Shown: positions 37,500 through 48,591 of the stretch, in pieces
Numbering within the stretch: the stretch's first letter is position 1
How the letters are laid out: each line of letters starts with the position of its first letter
Origin: Halichondria panicea
Lineage: Eukaryota; Porifera; Demospongiae; Suberitida; Halichondriidae
Assembly: GCF_963675165.1 (NCBI RefSeq)
Contig: NC_087385.1
Location: 4,760,412 to 4,824,411, forward strand
Direction: 5' to 3'
Length of the DNA: 64,000 nt
Translations under genes and position numbers: made by a program
The notes under the pieces: model-generated
Seen by the model: only the letters and a program-made list of their open reading frames with translations
Databases searched by the model: none
Told to the model about the DNA's origin: nothing

Positions 37500-39894
37500 T
37501 ATCAACAGAACCTTGCCTATTGTTTAGTTGTAGAGCTCAAACACGGTTTCTTCTGTTTAAGTAATTTAATCTCTGCTAGAGTCAAGTTTGCTCCAGCGGC
37601 AATGCTGTGGACCTGGTCGTGCATTTCAAATGAGCATCACTGACAACAACAACAAGGAAGTGAGTTGGGTCAATGAAACATTAGCTATAACTGTGCAATC
37701 ATAGTAGTAGTGCGTACCTCATTGTTTGATTGTAAGGCTAGCATATTGACAAACTGACAGCATGGTGACAGGCGATATTGCTCCTTTGTATTGTACACAT
37801 GATTGGCTTACAATACATCCATTATCCTAATAGTGATTCACTGTGTACACTTTACCACCTCAGGTGATTCGCTTGGACCGTCCTCTTCGTTGCTACTACA
37901 ACTGCAGTGGTCTGACATGCTACTGTTGCTGCAGCTGTTGTGCCCCTCATGTGATTGAGGTGCAGGCCCCTCCAGGCAATGTTGTTGGCTACGTCAAGCA
38001 GGACGCCTTGGGAATACTCCGACCTTGGTTCTCTATTCAGAATGCTGATGGGGAGACCATGCTCAAGATCAAGGGACCTGTGCTCGGTTGTGCTTGCTAT
38101 GCTGATGCCAACTTTGAGGTAGGGTTGTCGGGTCGTCTCAAATTTCTTAATTGACTCCTACACATCATGTGTGGTTGGCACTTCCTTTTAAATAATTAGA
38201 TTGAACCCGTAGCACATTTTCTTTTATCTAGGGAATAGTAGCAACAAAAGGTAATCACACTTTACTGAATCTGCTCGTGTGTGATGTATAGGTGCTGTCA
38301 GCTGATGGCCAGACCAATGTGGGGCGCATCTGTAAGCAGTGGGGAGGACTGGCCAGGGAGTACTTCACTGATGCCGACAACTTTGGGATACAGTGTGAGT
38401 TGTAGTTTTATGAGGCAATTGCAAGTGTAGTCATATGATTGTGATACGTATTACGTGTATCTTAAGTATTCATGCAGAGGGGGCGGAGCTGATATGCTCA
38501 TGTTTGGGGTGCGCTCGCCCCCTTGGCTCCCCCTGGGATTAGCCCATACAAACTGTGTTACGGTCTGGGGACATACCAATGAATTATTCTACAATGTAAA
38601 TCACAGAATGAACTTCTACTCTTTCTGTTCCATATGCCCACAATTTCCTCTAATTTATCTGTAAGTAAAGGGGGCGATTCCAGAGCAATTTTCATTTAAG
38701 TAGGTGTTGTTTCAGGCCACCGTGTTTTGATGAGCTTCGTCTGGGAAAAGCTTTGCTCTACGGATGTGCAGTAGCCACAGCTATTTTATCCATCTAAACT
38801 GACTCATAGTACCACTTAGCCTCCTTCACCGGCCTTTGAAAGAAGGCCTGCTATCGACTGCTTGCGCATGCGCCAAATTATTGGATTTTTTTCCCGTAAA
38901 TATTCCTATAATACTGGATACATCAGAGAAAATATTCTAAAAGTCATACACAGAGCTATATAGCTAGCTAGCTAGAAACAGAGCTGTGTAGGTTTGTTGT
39001 ACTGCTATTTTCTTCTGATAGAATCAGTAGCAGTAGTTATAGTAGACTTTCACCAAAGTTAGTATTAAATGGGCGTGGCCTGTCCATATAGGCTCTTATC
39101 ATGTCAGCCGTCATTCCTTTCAGACGATTGTCATCCACACTGTTGCAGGCTGTGAGTCTTTTGTTAACATATCAGGCTAAGGGTAGCTATCAGAGAATGC
39201 TATCCGATGGGCTAGAAACCTTCAATCGAACTTTCTATCTACTTCCTTCAATCCACTTCCTTTTGTTGTGATGTCATAGTTTTACTGAGCATAAACGATG
39301 TTATCCAAAGCCCCCAGATACCGGGGGGATATTAGCGCATGCGCAAGCAGTCGATACCAGGCCCACTTCCCTAGCGGGAAGTGCGGCCTGGGATCGAGGC
39401 TAAGTACCACTAAGTTGTTTGAGCACATGCAGGCACTAGATTGTCACTGCTGCATCAAAAACTTTCATTCCACAATACAGTTTGTACTTCATAAAATCCT
39501 AACTTTAACACTGGCACCCTCAGTTCCTGAGAATACACCAGATGCAATATCACAGTCTAAAAACAAACATTTCTGGGGGGCATACCTCAAGATTCCCCTA
39601 GATGGCCGTGTGCCTAAGCGCACGGATATCCAGCTTGCCCCCCTGGAAATTTTCTGTATGAAGGCCTGTATAATACTATACATGTAATATTATTATTCTG
39701 TTGCAGTTCCCATGGACCTTGATGTCAAGATGAAGGCTGTGATGTTGGGAGCAGTGTTTCTCATTGTAAGTATACCTTATATTAAGCTAAAGGATCTGTA
39801 ATTAATTCACTCTGTCCCATTTCTCCAGGACTTCATGTTTTTCGAGAGTGCTGGTGGAGGGAACCAAAATGGTGGACGTCGCGCCCACTATTAA
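37500..39894 (+). pseudogene. PLSCR: Scramblase copy B: 3' half only, exons 6-10
   Basis: Five exons equivalent to exons 6-10 of the neighbouring genes are present with intact frames and splice sites: 37580..37659, 37864..38118, 38292..38394, 39707..39765 and 39829..39894. Exons 1-5 are absent, and similarity begins abruptly near 37500 in what is intron 5 of the complete genes. Exon 7 matches gene C ([17 protein letters not shown]), while exon 10 matches gene A ([16 protein letters not shown]). Since nothing is broken, it could be used as an alternative 3' end spliced from exon 5 of gene A. If not, it is a truncated pseudogene. Intron 8 carries a 586-bp transposon. Confidence 0.85.
38817..39402. 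mobile_element. 586-bp TAGCCTC-family transposon with 9-bp TSD and known empty site
   Basis: The left end begins TAGCCTC. A subterminal inverted part GGCCTGCTATCGACTGCTTG is mirrored near the right end, which closes with GAGGCTA. AGTACCACT is duplicated exactly (38808-38816 and 39403-39411). The paralogous intron of scramblase C has one AGTACCACT at the same place and no insert (about 44646-44654). No transposase ORF is visible. Confidence 0.92.
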
Positions 39895-40462
39895 TGAGAT
39901 AAGAGAACAACAAAATATACTTTTGAAGCCAGTATATATACATGGGCCTACTGAACAGACTTTCTTTTTAAAGCTTTTATTCTGTTTATACTATAATACT
40001 TCTGTATAGTTGTCTACATTTAAACGCAGGTAATTTTATTGACTAATTGCATGCAAACAACCATCACTCTGAGCGAAGGAGGCAACAGTCAAATAGGTCT
40101 CGATCTCCTTGAATTAAGGTGGGCTTTTTTATAGGGTTTGGATACCGCAGTTGTCCAAACAAAACCACACCATGCTGATATCTACAGCTGTACATACACA
40201 GGCAGCAAAAAAATATTTCTTGAGGATTATATAACATCAAAATTATATTGCACAACTCAATAAGAACACTTCATCCACAAGAAACGTGTCAATAAGGTTA
40301 TGTCTAATACAGTAGAACCTCCGAATAACAGACAAGTTGGTACAGGGGGTTTTGTCCGCTATTCAGAGGTTTCCTTTATTGGGAGGTTATACCATATAAG
40401 GTTACGTTACCCCAAATGTATTTAATGATGACTTCAAATACACAAATATGATGAACTGAAAC
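39895..40462. repeat. Copy B 3' flank, duplicate of 36434-36990
   Basis: It matches the 3' flank of scramblase A with only scattered substitutions. This extends the A-like part of the mosaic beyond the stop codon. Confidence 0.9.
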
Positions 40463-40510
40463 AGTATATACATGTAGCCATGGTCTTTGGGAACAGATTA
40501 CTTAAACTAC

Positions 40511-40700
40511 TTGTACAGTTCCGATGATTCTTTTCAAGGTGCTGGTTTTCTTAATCGGGTGTCTATAATCTCTCGGAAGTGTACCACTCTGGACTATACC
40601 AAATTTAAAGCATCATCTGAGTATAGTCCAGAGTGGTACACTTCCGAGAGATTAGACACCCGATTAAGAAAACCAGCACCTTGAAAATGGAACTGTACAA
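40511..40700. repeat. 190-bp palindrome (about 95-bp arms)
   Basis: The arms begin TTGTACAGTTCC and end GGAACTGTACAA. They run almost perfectly through GTGTACCACTCTGGACTATA to a loop of about 10 bp. A third partial copy follows at about 40725-40785. It is probably a foldback element. I could not identify a target duplication. Confidence 0.85.
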
Positions 40701-41108
40701 ATTGATAAAAGTACGTGTACCCGATGTCGGAAGTGTACATGTTGTGCACTTTGGACTATACTCAGATGATGCTTTAAATTTAGGGGTAGATAAGTCATGA
40801 GCTTTCACTAGGGTTGTAAGACCACTGCTGATCAGTGCTAGTCCACTGAGCTGTTTTGTAATTGGGAAAGACTTGGTAACAAAGTAAAAGTGTTAGTATT
40901 TTTGTAGAAATGTGTTCTCTGCTGACTTTGGGGTGATCGACTGTTTATCACCAGATCAGATTGAACAGCACAGAGTAGTGGTCTGAAATAGAAAAAGAAT
41001 TGCATGTTGTGTCAAGGTACATCAGAGATAGATGAGGAACATTTGTTAATATTTATAGGTCAAGAATGTTTCCATGAACATGAGTTATAAGTTGAGTAAG
41101 GTTCTTGT

Positions 41109-41153
41109 TAGCCTCGATTCCAGGCCGCATTAATCGGCCTGGAATCGAGGCTA
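41109..41153. mobile_element. 45-bp foldback element, TAGCCTCG family, 9-bp TSD
   Basis: This is one hairpin. TAGCCTCGATTCCAGGCCG meets its complement CGGCCTGGAATCGAGGCTA with a 7-base loop. GGTTCTTGT is duplicated exactly on both sides (41100-41108 and 41154-41162). It is the minimal member of the family. Confidence 0.9.
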
Positions 41154-41310
41154 GGTTCTTGTCAAAGACAAAGTTGCACAAGTCCTGGGAAAACTGTGAT
41201 GAGCCAGTCAAAGATAGCCAGTTTAATATATCTAGTCACCTACAATCATAAGATTCTCATTTGTAGGTCCAGTTACACATAGCTATACCAAAAACATGTT
41301 TACCTGCTGC

Positions 41311-41369
41311 TAGTTGGGCGGAGTCCAACCACTTGCAGTGGCGAAGCGTGGTTGGACTCCGCCCAACTA
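41311..41369. mobile_element. 59-bp foldback element, different TIR, 9-bp TSD
   Basis: TAGTTGGGCGGAGTCCAACC meets its inverted complement, ending GGGCGGA/CCGCCCAACTA style, around a loop of about 19 bases. ACCTGCTGC is duplicated exactly (41302-41310 and 41370-41378). The same 9 bases occur once next to the functional TPK1 exon 1 at 32801-32809, giving a paralogous empty site. It shares the TA-start and the 9-bp duplication with the TAGCCTCG family, but not the rest of the TIR. Confidence 0.82.
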
Positions 41370-41401
41370 ACCTGCTGCATGCCATCAGAGATTATAATAT
41401 C

Positions 41402-41960
41402 TTCTGCCCAGCCATCAATCCCTCTCGATCTCTTTATATTCTGCAGTGAAAACAGTGTCCATGCATAGATAGACTAGTACGAGGACTAGTATTACTATCT
41501 GCCCTCTACTATATGTACTATACTGAAGTTATTAGGCCCTGGCAAATTATGCCGGCATAATTTGGATATTAGAACAATAATAGGTTAATATGCTGGCATA
41601 ATTGGGCATAATAGGCTTAAAAATTGTGAATTTGGTCAGTTTGGTGCAAATGCAACGGTTCTCTGCTGTTGCTGAACGTGATTTTTCTCTTTTAAATGCT
41701 CCTTTACATCTAGAAGATTATGTTGAATTTATAAATGTACAATACAACAAGAGATAATTTTTTGTTACTACAACGTACTGCTGAAAAAAAAGATTTATGA
41801 CGTCAATGTGGGGCATAATGGGTTCTTTTGACAAGCATAATAGGCTGAATTTGGGGCAGTGCTCAAAAGCATAATAGGCAGAAAAAGAGCATAATTTGCC
41901 ACGCCTGCGCCTAGCGCCTAGAAGTTATGGTCCATTCAGCCATTTTACTTTCCCTCGACT
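41402..41960 (-). pseudogene. Decayed copy of TPK1 exon 1, split by an insertion
   Basis: CCATCAATCCCTCT and GAAAACAGTGTCC (41402-41455), then ATTCAGCCATT and CCGGCGGCCTTTAATAGAG (about 41934-41982), correspond in order to 32809-32905. That is the functional TPK1 exon 1 and its upstream region. The two halves are separated by about 460 bp. The coding frame is destroyed. Confidence 0.75.
41540..41901. mobile_element. 362-bp TIR element inside the TPK1 relic
   Basis: Ends are TGGCAAATTATGC and its complement GCATAATTTGCCA. The interior is full of GGCATAAT/ATAATAGGC motifs. I could not fix a target-site duplication. Confidence 0.6.
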
Positions 41961-42112
41961 TAAAACCGGCGGCCTTTAATAGAGCTTAGTTTGCAGCAGC
42001 CCCACCCATCCTTAATAGGGACTTGAGGACATGTGACCACATTAAAAACAGGGTGTGTCTCAGTTGTGCATCAAAGATAAACAAAATTATCTGCTAGCTG
42101 AATCACTTACCA

Positions 42113-45100
42113 ATGGCAGATCAAGGCGACATCCCTCTTGGTAAGGAGAAAGTATTTGTGTATTCTAATAATGCAATGATAAACTCATACAACAGGGGAG
42201 ACTTCTCCTGCACAAACTCAGGTTGGACCTACCCAACCCTCTCCTAGCAACCCTGAGCAACCTCCCCCTGCACAACCACCTGCAGGACAGCCAGCTAGCC
42301 AACCTCCACCACAATTACCATACCCTGCCGGGCAACCCGGACAGCCTGCTAGCCAACCTCCACAGCAAATACCATACCCTGCTGGGCAACCCGGACAGCC
42401 TGCTGCTGCTCCCTACCCTGGTCAACCGGCCCACCTGGCTGGGCCTCCTCCCTACTATGCTGGTCAGCCCCCACAACAACCAGGCGCTTACCCCCCGGGG
42501 GCCCCACAACAAGCAGGTGTTTACCCACCACCACCACCAGGTAAATTATAGACAGTATTCCTTGTGTCGATTAGAATTCCGGTAGTACCAATAATGATAC
42601 TCAACTGTGTATACTCCCCAGGTCCTCAGCCACCCCCTGGAGCAGGGTATGGAGCTGGGTTTGCTGGAGCGTTTGCAGGAGCACTGGGCGCTGCTGTGCA
42701 GCCACAGCAGGTGAACAAGTACAGTCAGTCAGTCATTTATATCTAGTTTCAGATGCTTATGGCTTGTGCCCATTTTGTGTGCCTGATAGTCTGTAATTTC
42801 ATGAGATTTTCCCCCGTACAGGTGCAATGGATGGCTGCCCCCACTGATGCCCCCAGTGACTGCCCCCCAGGACTAGAGTATCTCATTCACATCGACCAAG
42901 TCCTCGTCAACCAGCAGATTGAAGTATTTGAGTGTAAGCTTCCTCTATGTGTTGTACATGTACGTATGTTACATTGCAAAGATACTTGCTAATATTTCGC
43001 ACAGCACATAATTATGTGGATACTGTAGTCTGAGTAAATAAAGAATTTGGATACCTTTTCGAAGCAATTTAGGAAAGTCTTCTGAAGAGTTTACGTAATA
43101 ATTATGTGTAGCTTGTACAGGAGAGCCTTCCTAGAGTTTACTAATGAAATCACGAACCCTGAACCTTGCAAAGTCAAACGAAGTCTTCGTCAAACTTCGC
43201 AAACTTGATGCAACCTATCGTATTGTTATTCAGTTGATTCATTTTCATTTCCCTCTATTAGTGATCACCAACTTTGAGACTCAGAACAAATATCGTATCC
43301 GTAACACTCTAGGACAGCAGGTCTACTTTGCTGCAGAAGGTGAGTTCTTTGACCCCGTGTGTAGCTTGCATCAACAGAACCCTTTCTATTGTTTAGTTTT
43401 AGAGCTCAACTAAGGTTTCTTCTTTAAATAATTTAATCTCCGCTAGAGTCAAGTGTGCTCCAGCGGCAGTGCTGTGGACCTGGTCGTGCATTTCAAATGA
43501 GCATCACTGACAACAACAACAAGGAAGTGAGTTGAGTCAATGAAACATTAGCTATAACTGTGCAATCATAGTAGTAGTGCGTACCTCATTGTTTGATTGT
43601 AAGGCTAGCATATTGACAAACTGACAGCATGGTGACAGGCGATATTGCTCCTTTGTATTGTACACATGATTGGCTTACAATACATCCATTATCCTAATAG
43701 TGATTCACTGTGTACACTTTACCACCTCAGGTGATTCGCTTGGACCGTCCTCTTCGTTGCTACTACAACTGCAGTGGCCTGACATGCTACTGTTGCTGCA
43801 GCTGTTGTGCCCCTCATGTGATTGAGGTGCAGGCCCCTCCAGGCAATGTTGTTGGCTACGTCAAGCAGGACGCCCTGGGAATACTCCGACCCTGGTTCTC
43901 TATTCAGAATGCTGATGGGGAGACTATGCTCAAGATCAAGGGACCTGTGCTCGGTTGTGCTTGCTATGCTGATGCCAACTTTGAGGTAGGGTTGTCGGGT
44001 CGTCTCAAATTTCTTAATTGACTCCTACACATCATGTGTGGTTGGCACTTCCTTTTAGATTGAACCCGTAGCACATTTTCTTGTTTATCTAGGGAATAGT
44101 AGCAACAAAAGGCAATCACACTTTACTGAATCTGCTCGTGTGTGATGTATAGGTGCTGTCAGCTGATGGCCAGACCAACGTGGGGCGGATCTGTAAGCAG
44201 TGGGGAGGACTGGCCAGGGAGTACTTCACTGATGCCGACAACTTTGGGATACAGTGTGAGTTGTAGTTTTATGAGGCAATGCAAGTATAGTCATATGATT
44301 GTGATACGTATTACGTGTATCTTAAGTATTCAGCAGAGGGGGTGGAGCTGACATACTTGGGGCGCGCTCGCCCCCTGGCTACAGATTGGCCCCCCCCCCC
44401 GGGATTAAGCCATAACAAACTGTGTTACGGTCTGGGGACATACCAATAAAATACCTTGTCTTAATTGTTCTACAATGTGAATCACAGGATCTGTAAGTAA
44501 AGGGGGTGATTCCAGAGCGATTTTCATTTAAATAGGTGCTGTTTCAGGCTACCGTGTTTTGATGAGCTTCGTCTGGGAAAAGCTTTGCTCTACGGATGCA
44601 GTAGCCACAGGAATAGACACAGCTATCTATCTAAGCTGACTCATAGTACCACTAAGTTGTTTGAGCAACATGCAGGCACTTGAGATTGTCACTGCTGCAT
44701 CAAAAACTTTCATTCCACAATACAGTTTGTACTTCATAAAACCCTAACTTTAACACTGGCACCCTCAGTTCCTAAGAATACACCAGATGCAATATCACAG
44801 TCTAAAAACAAACATTTCTGGGGGGCATACCTCAAGATTCCCCTAGATGGCTGTGTGCCTAAGCGCACGGATATCCAGCTTGCCCCCCATTTTTTGAAAT
44901 GTGACTGCCCCCCTGGAAATTTTCTGTATGAAGGCCTGTATAATACTATACATGTAATATTATTATTCTGTTGTAGTTCCCATGGACCTTGATGTCAAGA
45001 TGAAGGCTGTGATGTTGGGAGCAGTGTTTCTCATTGTAAGTATACCTTATATTAAGCTAAAGGATCTGTAATTAATTCACTCTGTCCCAGGACTTCATGT

Positions 45101-45156
45101 TCTTCGAGACTGCTGGCGGAGGGAACCATAATCGTGGACGTCACGCCCACTACTGA
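42113..45156 (+). CDS. PLSCR: Phospholipid scramblase C, complete
   Basis: Exons are 42113..42140, 42196..42540, 42622..42710, 42822..42933, 43262..43339, 43447..43526, 43731..43985, 44153..44255, 44977..45035 and 45091..45156. They sum to 1215 bp in phase, 404 residues. Domain order is as in gene A. Differences are a longer Pro/Gln-rich N-terminus (extra [11 protein letters not shown]-type units and PPGAPQQ), a six-codon longer Cys-rich exon 7 ([17 protein letters not shown]) and the tail [21 protein letters not shown]. The Ca site [15 protein letters not shown] and the C-terminal membrane helix are intact. It arose with part of the TPK1 upstream region in a segmental duplication. Intron 8 lacks the transposon found in copy B. 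Confidence 0.95.
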
Positions 45157-45587
45157 TGAGATAACGATAGTATAATACATACTGAACTCAAACATTTTGT
45201 AGGTTTTATCCCATTTTATTTGTTTATACTATAATACTGTTGTATAATATTATATTGTGAGTACTTGGCTACATGTTGAGTAATTGCGTGCAAACAACCA
45301 TCACTCTGAGCGAAGGAGGCAACAGTCAAATAGGTCATTTATTGATCTCCTTGACTTATAAATGTATATATTATACGCAGTTGACCCAACTGTTTCACAG
45401 AGTGAATTGTCCAAACAAACCGCACCATGCTGAGATCTACGTTATGCATAATAATTAGCCGCTCCTTCTCTTATTTACGGGTTCCTGATATATTATGTAG
45501 GCAGCAAAAAAGGTTATCAGATACACTTAAATTACAGACATAAATTATTAGCTAGTGCACGACTCAACATAAGATCTATAGAACACT
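45157..45587. other. Intergenic between convergent scramblase C and ASCC1
   Basis: A diverged version of the scramblase A 3' flank is recognisable (CATCACTCTGAGCGAAGGAG and others near 45299). Nothing else is supported. Confidence 0.5.
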
Positions 45588-48312
45588 TCATCCACAAGAA
45601 ACAGTGTCAATAGGGTAATGCCTAACACATCTATAAAATCCATCTGGTCCATATTCGCCTCTTTTAGACAAGTGGACGTGCTGAAGAGGGATTTCGCCAA
45701 ACTTGAATTCTCCAAATTTCTGTAATAACGATTAATGGTTCCGCAATATTCAGAGGTGGAATAGCAATAGGCAATAACAAAATACCAGACTACGTAATTA
45801 TATACTGTGGTGGAAATGTTTGTATTTCTCGTATTGTAGAGCATCACACAAAAATTAAAACTACAAAATTAATCTACCGCAATAAGGTTGTAGGTCACTA
45901 TGCTGAGCTGTTGTACAAAATTTGAAATATTTAATTGCACAGTTATATATAATTCATATGAACATTTTCATGAACAAAAATTATACGGTACTTTCTCATA
46001 TATTTGAAGGACATCCTGCATGACACACCCTATAGGAGCGTTCAGCCAATCCTACCAACATAATTACCCTATAGTTACACTGTACTGAGTGCCCTACCTT
46101 GAATATTGTTCTTGCATCAAATGTCTCCCTGGGACCCCTGCCTCTGTGAGGGGTTCTCAATGCCTTCTGTTGGTCTGCCAGCTCTCGAAATGCCGAGTTT
46201 AAAATTGTGGCATGAAGTTTGACTCCAATTCTCTCGAATTCTCTGGTCATGAGGTCGGGAGCCTTCTCCATGAACGAAGCAACAAGTGTGTCCACAAACC
46301 TCTGTAATCTAGGAAGTAACAGCGTAATAACTCGTGACCTTATGTTATAGTTATCATGTTATAGTCGTCATAATTATGCCCATAGGAAGGGTTACTTGAA
46401 GATATCTACCGTATTACTAAACATATAATTGTGCGAGCGTTGATGAATTGGCAAATATAAATATAAAATTGCAAAACCTAAATTAACGCTGGTCATTTTT
46501 CACACGATTTGCCAAAAGGGTCATTTCTGCTCATTTGGCTCATTTGCAAAGGTTTTTTCCTCCCGCAAAATATTTAAAATATAAATTGGTCTGATTCACA
46601 ACCCCTACATGTAGACGTCAAAGTACATTGAAATTGAGTTTCTTGTGTCGCTATTCTGTGTATAAATTGCGTACCATACCTGGCAGATGAGTCCTTCAGT
46701 GACACCTTAGCATAGAGCACACTCACAGCTGAGGGGTCATCATTCATACAGTCTACACCAGAGAGGGTTATCATAACAGTCTCGTCACCAAGGCAATCTC
46801 TGAGAGGAAAATAATTTGTAATCATTGGAGGGGGGTACAAAGATGTCAGCAAAAAAACTTGATACGAGATTTGCACATCGTCATTACTTTCCTGGTAGGT
46901 GGCATGTAGGAAATTCACCTTGCTTCAATAACACACTCCTGAAGGACAGACTTGGCTTTTTCCTGAGACAAAGCCATAATGGTCACTACATGTACTGATA
47001 CATTCTGTGCATGAGCCTCACCACTTCTTCTGGTGTGAATAGTCTCATGACACCAACCGTCAGGTGGAGCTTGGCAGGAGTCTGGAACAGATCCTCACTC
47101 ACCCCTTTGTCCTGTAGCAAATGGAAAACATTCATAGCTATTATAGATGTAGATCTAAGCATTCTTCAGATTCAAAAGGGAGGTCGCGATCACACTTTTA
47201 GCCAATTTTAATGGAAACGTTGCATATAGGTCTACACTATACTTAAATGTTGTAAATCTGAGATACAGGATAGTCTCCACCTTGGAGCATGATGCCAGTA
47301 CTTGGGACCTGAACTCATTCAGTCGCTCGGTGATAATTGGGTGGTTAAGTGGGATGGAGATGAAGTGGGAGATAGGCTCCTTGAGACGATTGGACCACAC
47401 TATTATATCCAGTCTCCTTTTGGCGTCAGACAGGCGAGACACAGTTTCACCTTCAATAACTGAATAGTGTGACAAAATAAAAAAATGTGTGACGGTAAGG
47501 ATCATTGCAATAAGAATTGCATTATTGTTAATCAATAAAGTTCCTAGCTAGCCTCGTTCCCAGGCCAATTTTTAAAGAAAAAATTGGCTTGGGAAAGAGG
47601 ATAGGTATACACCAAGCTCACCAATGTCTCCCTCAGTTCCTCGCTGGGGCACTCTGATCCGAGTCTTGGTGTCTTTTTCAATGGATGATTTTGTACCGCC
47701 TTTCCACCCGATTATGTACTTGTAGAAATCCGATGGAATGACCATTCTGAGCATGAACCCCTTGCCTCCTGGTAGAGGCTCGACCCCTTCAAGCTCAGTC
47801 TCATCGTCTTCTCCACCCTCATCAAAACGGTCATCTGTGTGTGAGATCTTTATTCACCCTTTAACTAGAGGAGAGGGTTCAAGTGGCATATACGGCACCA
47901 GATGTAGGTGTGGGAGGGAGGGAGGGGTTCGAGTTAGCAAAGGAAAAGTTATAAATTTTAGGGTGTTTCCACATCCGTTGCACATCCGGTGCCATATAAG
48001 CCTCATGATCCGAGGAAAGTAAACTATTTATCCGAGTGAGGACAACTATACGATAGCTAGACTAGAAACCCTTTTATTAACAGCCCTCTGACATATACAT
48101 ACAGTCAAGGCCACCCATTAAAAGATACCCATGTAAGTTTGGGTGACACTAAGATCCATGTGGGTCTCTTCTGTTTGTCCAAAGGAGTGGATTATTTTCC
48201 GATAACATCTTCCATCGCTAAGAGACACGAGAGTAGGCTGGAGAACCTCATTCACCCTCCCAGGATGACAGCTGGTGACACATACATCACTAGATGGTGG
48301 CTTTCTGCTCAT
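45588..48312 (-). CDS. ASCC1: ASCC1, activating signal cointegrator 1 complex subunit 1
   Basis: Exons 48129..48312, 47622..47834, 47281..47459, 47022..47111, 46919..46962, 46680..46799, 46098..46308, 45992..46015 and 45588..45719 sum to 1197 bp in phase, 398 residues (about human length). It has an N-terminal KH domain (VIPSDFYKYIIGWKGGTKSS; the GxxG loop is WKGG). A 2H phosphodiesterase-like (AKAP7 NLS-type) domain follows. Its two HxT motifs are visible as KLHLTVG (exon 47022) and KLHATIL (exon 46098). The C-terminus VHLSKRG and CVRHYP matches the family. The ASCC complex acts in nuclear transcription coactivation and alkylation repair with ASCC3. The first exon boundary (donor after 48129) was picked by phase. 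Confidence 0.93.
47549..47607. mobile_element. Degenerate TAGCCTCG foldback in an ASCC1 intron
   Basis: The left arm TAGCCTCGTTCCCAGGCCAA is mirrored by TTGGCTTGGGAAAGAGGATA with several mismatches. It is about 59 bp and no flanking 9-bp repeat survives. It is an older member of the family, inside the intron 47460..47621. Confidence 0.65.
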
Positions 48313-48591
48313 CTTTCACTTCCACGGATTATATACCTCATCTAGCTAGCTGGAGTCTTTATGACAGACAGTCAGTTTCAATTTGAGCACACACATGGTA
48401 AATGTGCTGATGATGGCATGCACAACCCTTCCCCCTTTTAATTTACCTAATTATTATTGAGAACTAAATTGTACTGTAAGTAAACTCATGATGTAACATA
48501 TGAAACACATAATGGACCTACAACTAGCTAGCTACTCAAATTCAGAAACTGTTCAAGTTTGTCAGCAGTTGAAACGACCCGAATCATCGAA
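48313..48591. other. Spacer, ASCC1 upstream to the metallolyase 3' end
   Basis: 279 bp between two minus-strand genes. It holds the ASCC1 promoter and the 3'UTR of the 48592 gene. A triplicated short repeat of AATCATCG occurs at 48583-48606, over the stop codon. Confidence 0.4.

Noticed and set aside
39298-39687. 129-codon ORF within scramblase copy B intron 8
   Set aside because: It crosses the transposon's right end, the target duplication and intron sequence shared with gene C. It is not conserved in gene C.
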